From Microbacterium sp. ACRRU (GTDB lineage: Bacteria > Actinomycetota > Actinomycetes > Actinomycetales > Microbacteriaceae), in contig NZ_JAKRNI010000003.1 of the NCBI RefSeq assembly GCF_022346945.1, positions 1 to 64,000 on the forward strand: DNA of 64,000 nucleotides, in the 5' to 3' direction. The translations under genes and the position numbers were made by a program. Of this stretch, positions 63,321-64,000 are shown one piece after another. Within the stretch, counting starts at the first letter, position 1, and each line of letters begins with the position of its first letter. Below the pieces are notes generated by a model, which saw only the letters and a list, made by a program, of their open reading frames with translations, did not search any database and had not been told where the DNA came from.

Positions 63321-64000
63321 GTGGCCGAATCCCTCAGCATCACCGCCAGCACCGTCGACCCGGGGCTCCTGCAGCTGCCGTGGTCGACCGGTCTCGCTGA
63401 CTGGCCGAGTTCGCACATCGTCGCCCTGCCGAAGGGCATCTCCCGCCACCTCGTGCGCTTCGCCAACCTGTCGGGCCGCGTCGTCGCCATCAAGGAGACG
63501 ACCGAAGAGATGGCGCGGCGCGAGTACGACATGCTGGGCAACCTCGACCGGCTCGCCGCACCGTGCGTCGACCGGGTCGCCGTGATCGCCGGTCGGACGG
63601 ATGCCTCGGGCCGCCCCCTCCCCGCGGCGCTCGTCACCGCCCACCTGCGCTTCTCCCTCCCCTATCGCGCCCTCTTCACCCAGGTGCTGCGGCCGCATAC
63701 GGCGACGCGCCTCGTCGACGCCCTGGCCGTGCTGCTCGTGCGCCTGCACAACGTCGGCTTCTACTGGGGTGACGTGTCGCTCTCCAACACGCTCTTCCGC
63801 CGCGACGCGGGTGAGTTCGCCGCCTACCTCGTGGATGCCGAGACCGGCGAGCTGCACGGCAACCGCCTCACGAACGGGCAACGCGCGCACGATCTCGACA
63901 TCGCGCGCACCAACATCGCCGGCGAGATCATGGACCTCGAAGCCGGTGGCCGCCTCGAGGGCGGGGTGGATGCCGTCGCGATCGCCGACGGACTCGTGTC
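63321..64000 (+). CDS. DUF4032 / kinase-like protein (partial, runs off the window)
   Basis: 226 codons seen of a longer frame starting at GTG 63321 with CGGAGGAA upstream. The N-terminal part has a LPS-kinase-like (WaaP) fold: VAIKETTEEMARREYDML (lysine-glutamate pair), RLHNVGFYWGDVSLSNTLF (catalytic-loop-like) and YLVDAETGEL. This matches the actinobacterial DUF4032 family, function unknown. The C-terminal end lies beyond base 64000. Confidence 0.75.
   Translation, partial: MAESLSITASTVDPGLLQLPWSTGLADWPSSHIVALPKGISRHLVRFANLSGRVVAIKETTEEMARREYDMLGNLDRLAAPCVDRVAVIAGRTDASGRPLPAALVTAHLRFSLPYRALFTQVLRPHTATRLVDALAVLLVRLHNVGFYWGDVSLSNTLFRRDAGEFAAYLVDAETGELHGNRLTNGQRAHDLDIARTNIAGEIMDLEAGGRLEGGVDAVAIADGLV

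Overview
The window is high-GC actinobacterial DNA. The single-copy-style groEL with CIRCE, DtxR/IdeR, Lsr2, an ImuA'-ImuB-DnaE2 mutasome, many leaderless genes and the constantly recurring word GGATGCC all point to the family Microbacteriaceae, most likely Microbacterium. That placement rests on gene content and style, not on a marker gene. There is no rRNA, CRISPR array, prophage or insertion sequence. It looks like chromosome, mostly housekeeping, with a few accessory islands.

Layout. 1-6.4 kb: a Nudix hydrolase; an operon for a methylcrotonyl-CoA-type carboxylase and its TetR regulator behind two palindromic operators; a YbaK-type deacylase; leucine dehydrogenase. 6.4-9.6 kb: acetolactate decarboxylase between two lsr2 paralogues, then an amino-acid permease. 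9.9-15.7 kb: a polysaccharide-type locus, with a processive glycosyltransferase, a membrane beta-helix protein and two paralogous exported beta-helix proteins. 16-20.8 kb: tRNA-Ala, a coiled-coil membrane protein, an acetyltransferase, GalU, 5-formyl-THF cyclo-ligase, an FmdB zinc ribbon, MscL. 20.9-25.6 kb: a large helicase-nuclease whose catalytic motifs have decayed, and an Ogt-like protein without its active-site cysteine. 25.6-30.8 kb: acetate/monocarboxylate symporter with its DUF485 partner and a RamA-type regulator, a cysteine-free HesB-like protein, DUF4436, tRNA-Arg, an NRDE protein. 31-39.5 kb: CoaBC, a DUF2510 protein, and the mutasome cassette under a LexA box, with an HNH endonuclease upstream. 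39.5-44.4 kb: a small ORF ending in a terminator loop, an M23 peptidase with a long leader, DtxR, SerC, a hyper-acidic DUF3027 protein and a cold-shock protein. 44.4-50.5 kb: an XPB-type helicase with its helicase-associated partner, and a response regulator/histidine kinase pair. 50.5-56.5 kb: GroEL, CspA, LytR_C, DUF3263, DUF2332, MsrB, a nitroreductase-like protein, a DMT transporter. 56.6-64 kb: amylosucrase; a secreted ETX/MTX2-type pore-forming protein fused to a repeat domain and preceded by three regularly spaced palindromes; tRNA-Thr; a DsbA-fold protein without CxxC; an MsiK/UgpC-type ABC ATPase; and a DUF4032 protein running off the edge.

How it fits together. Leucine dehydrogenase and the carboxylase are both steps of leucine catabolism. 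The RamA-like regulator probably drives the neighbouring acetate symporter. The mutasome is SOS-controlled. The most novel-looking items are the pore-forming protein with its operator array, the glycosyltransferase/beta-helix locus, and a recurring theme of 'dead' enzymes (helicase-nuclease, Ogt, DsbA fold, HesB) that keep their fold but lack key residues.
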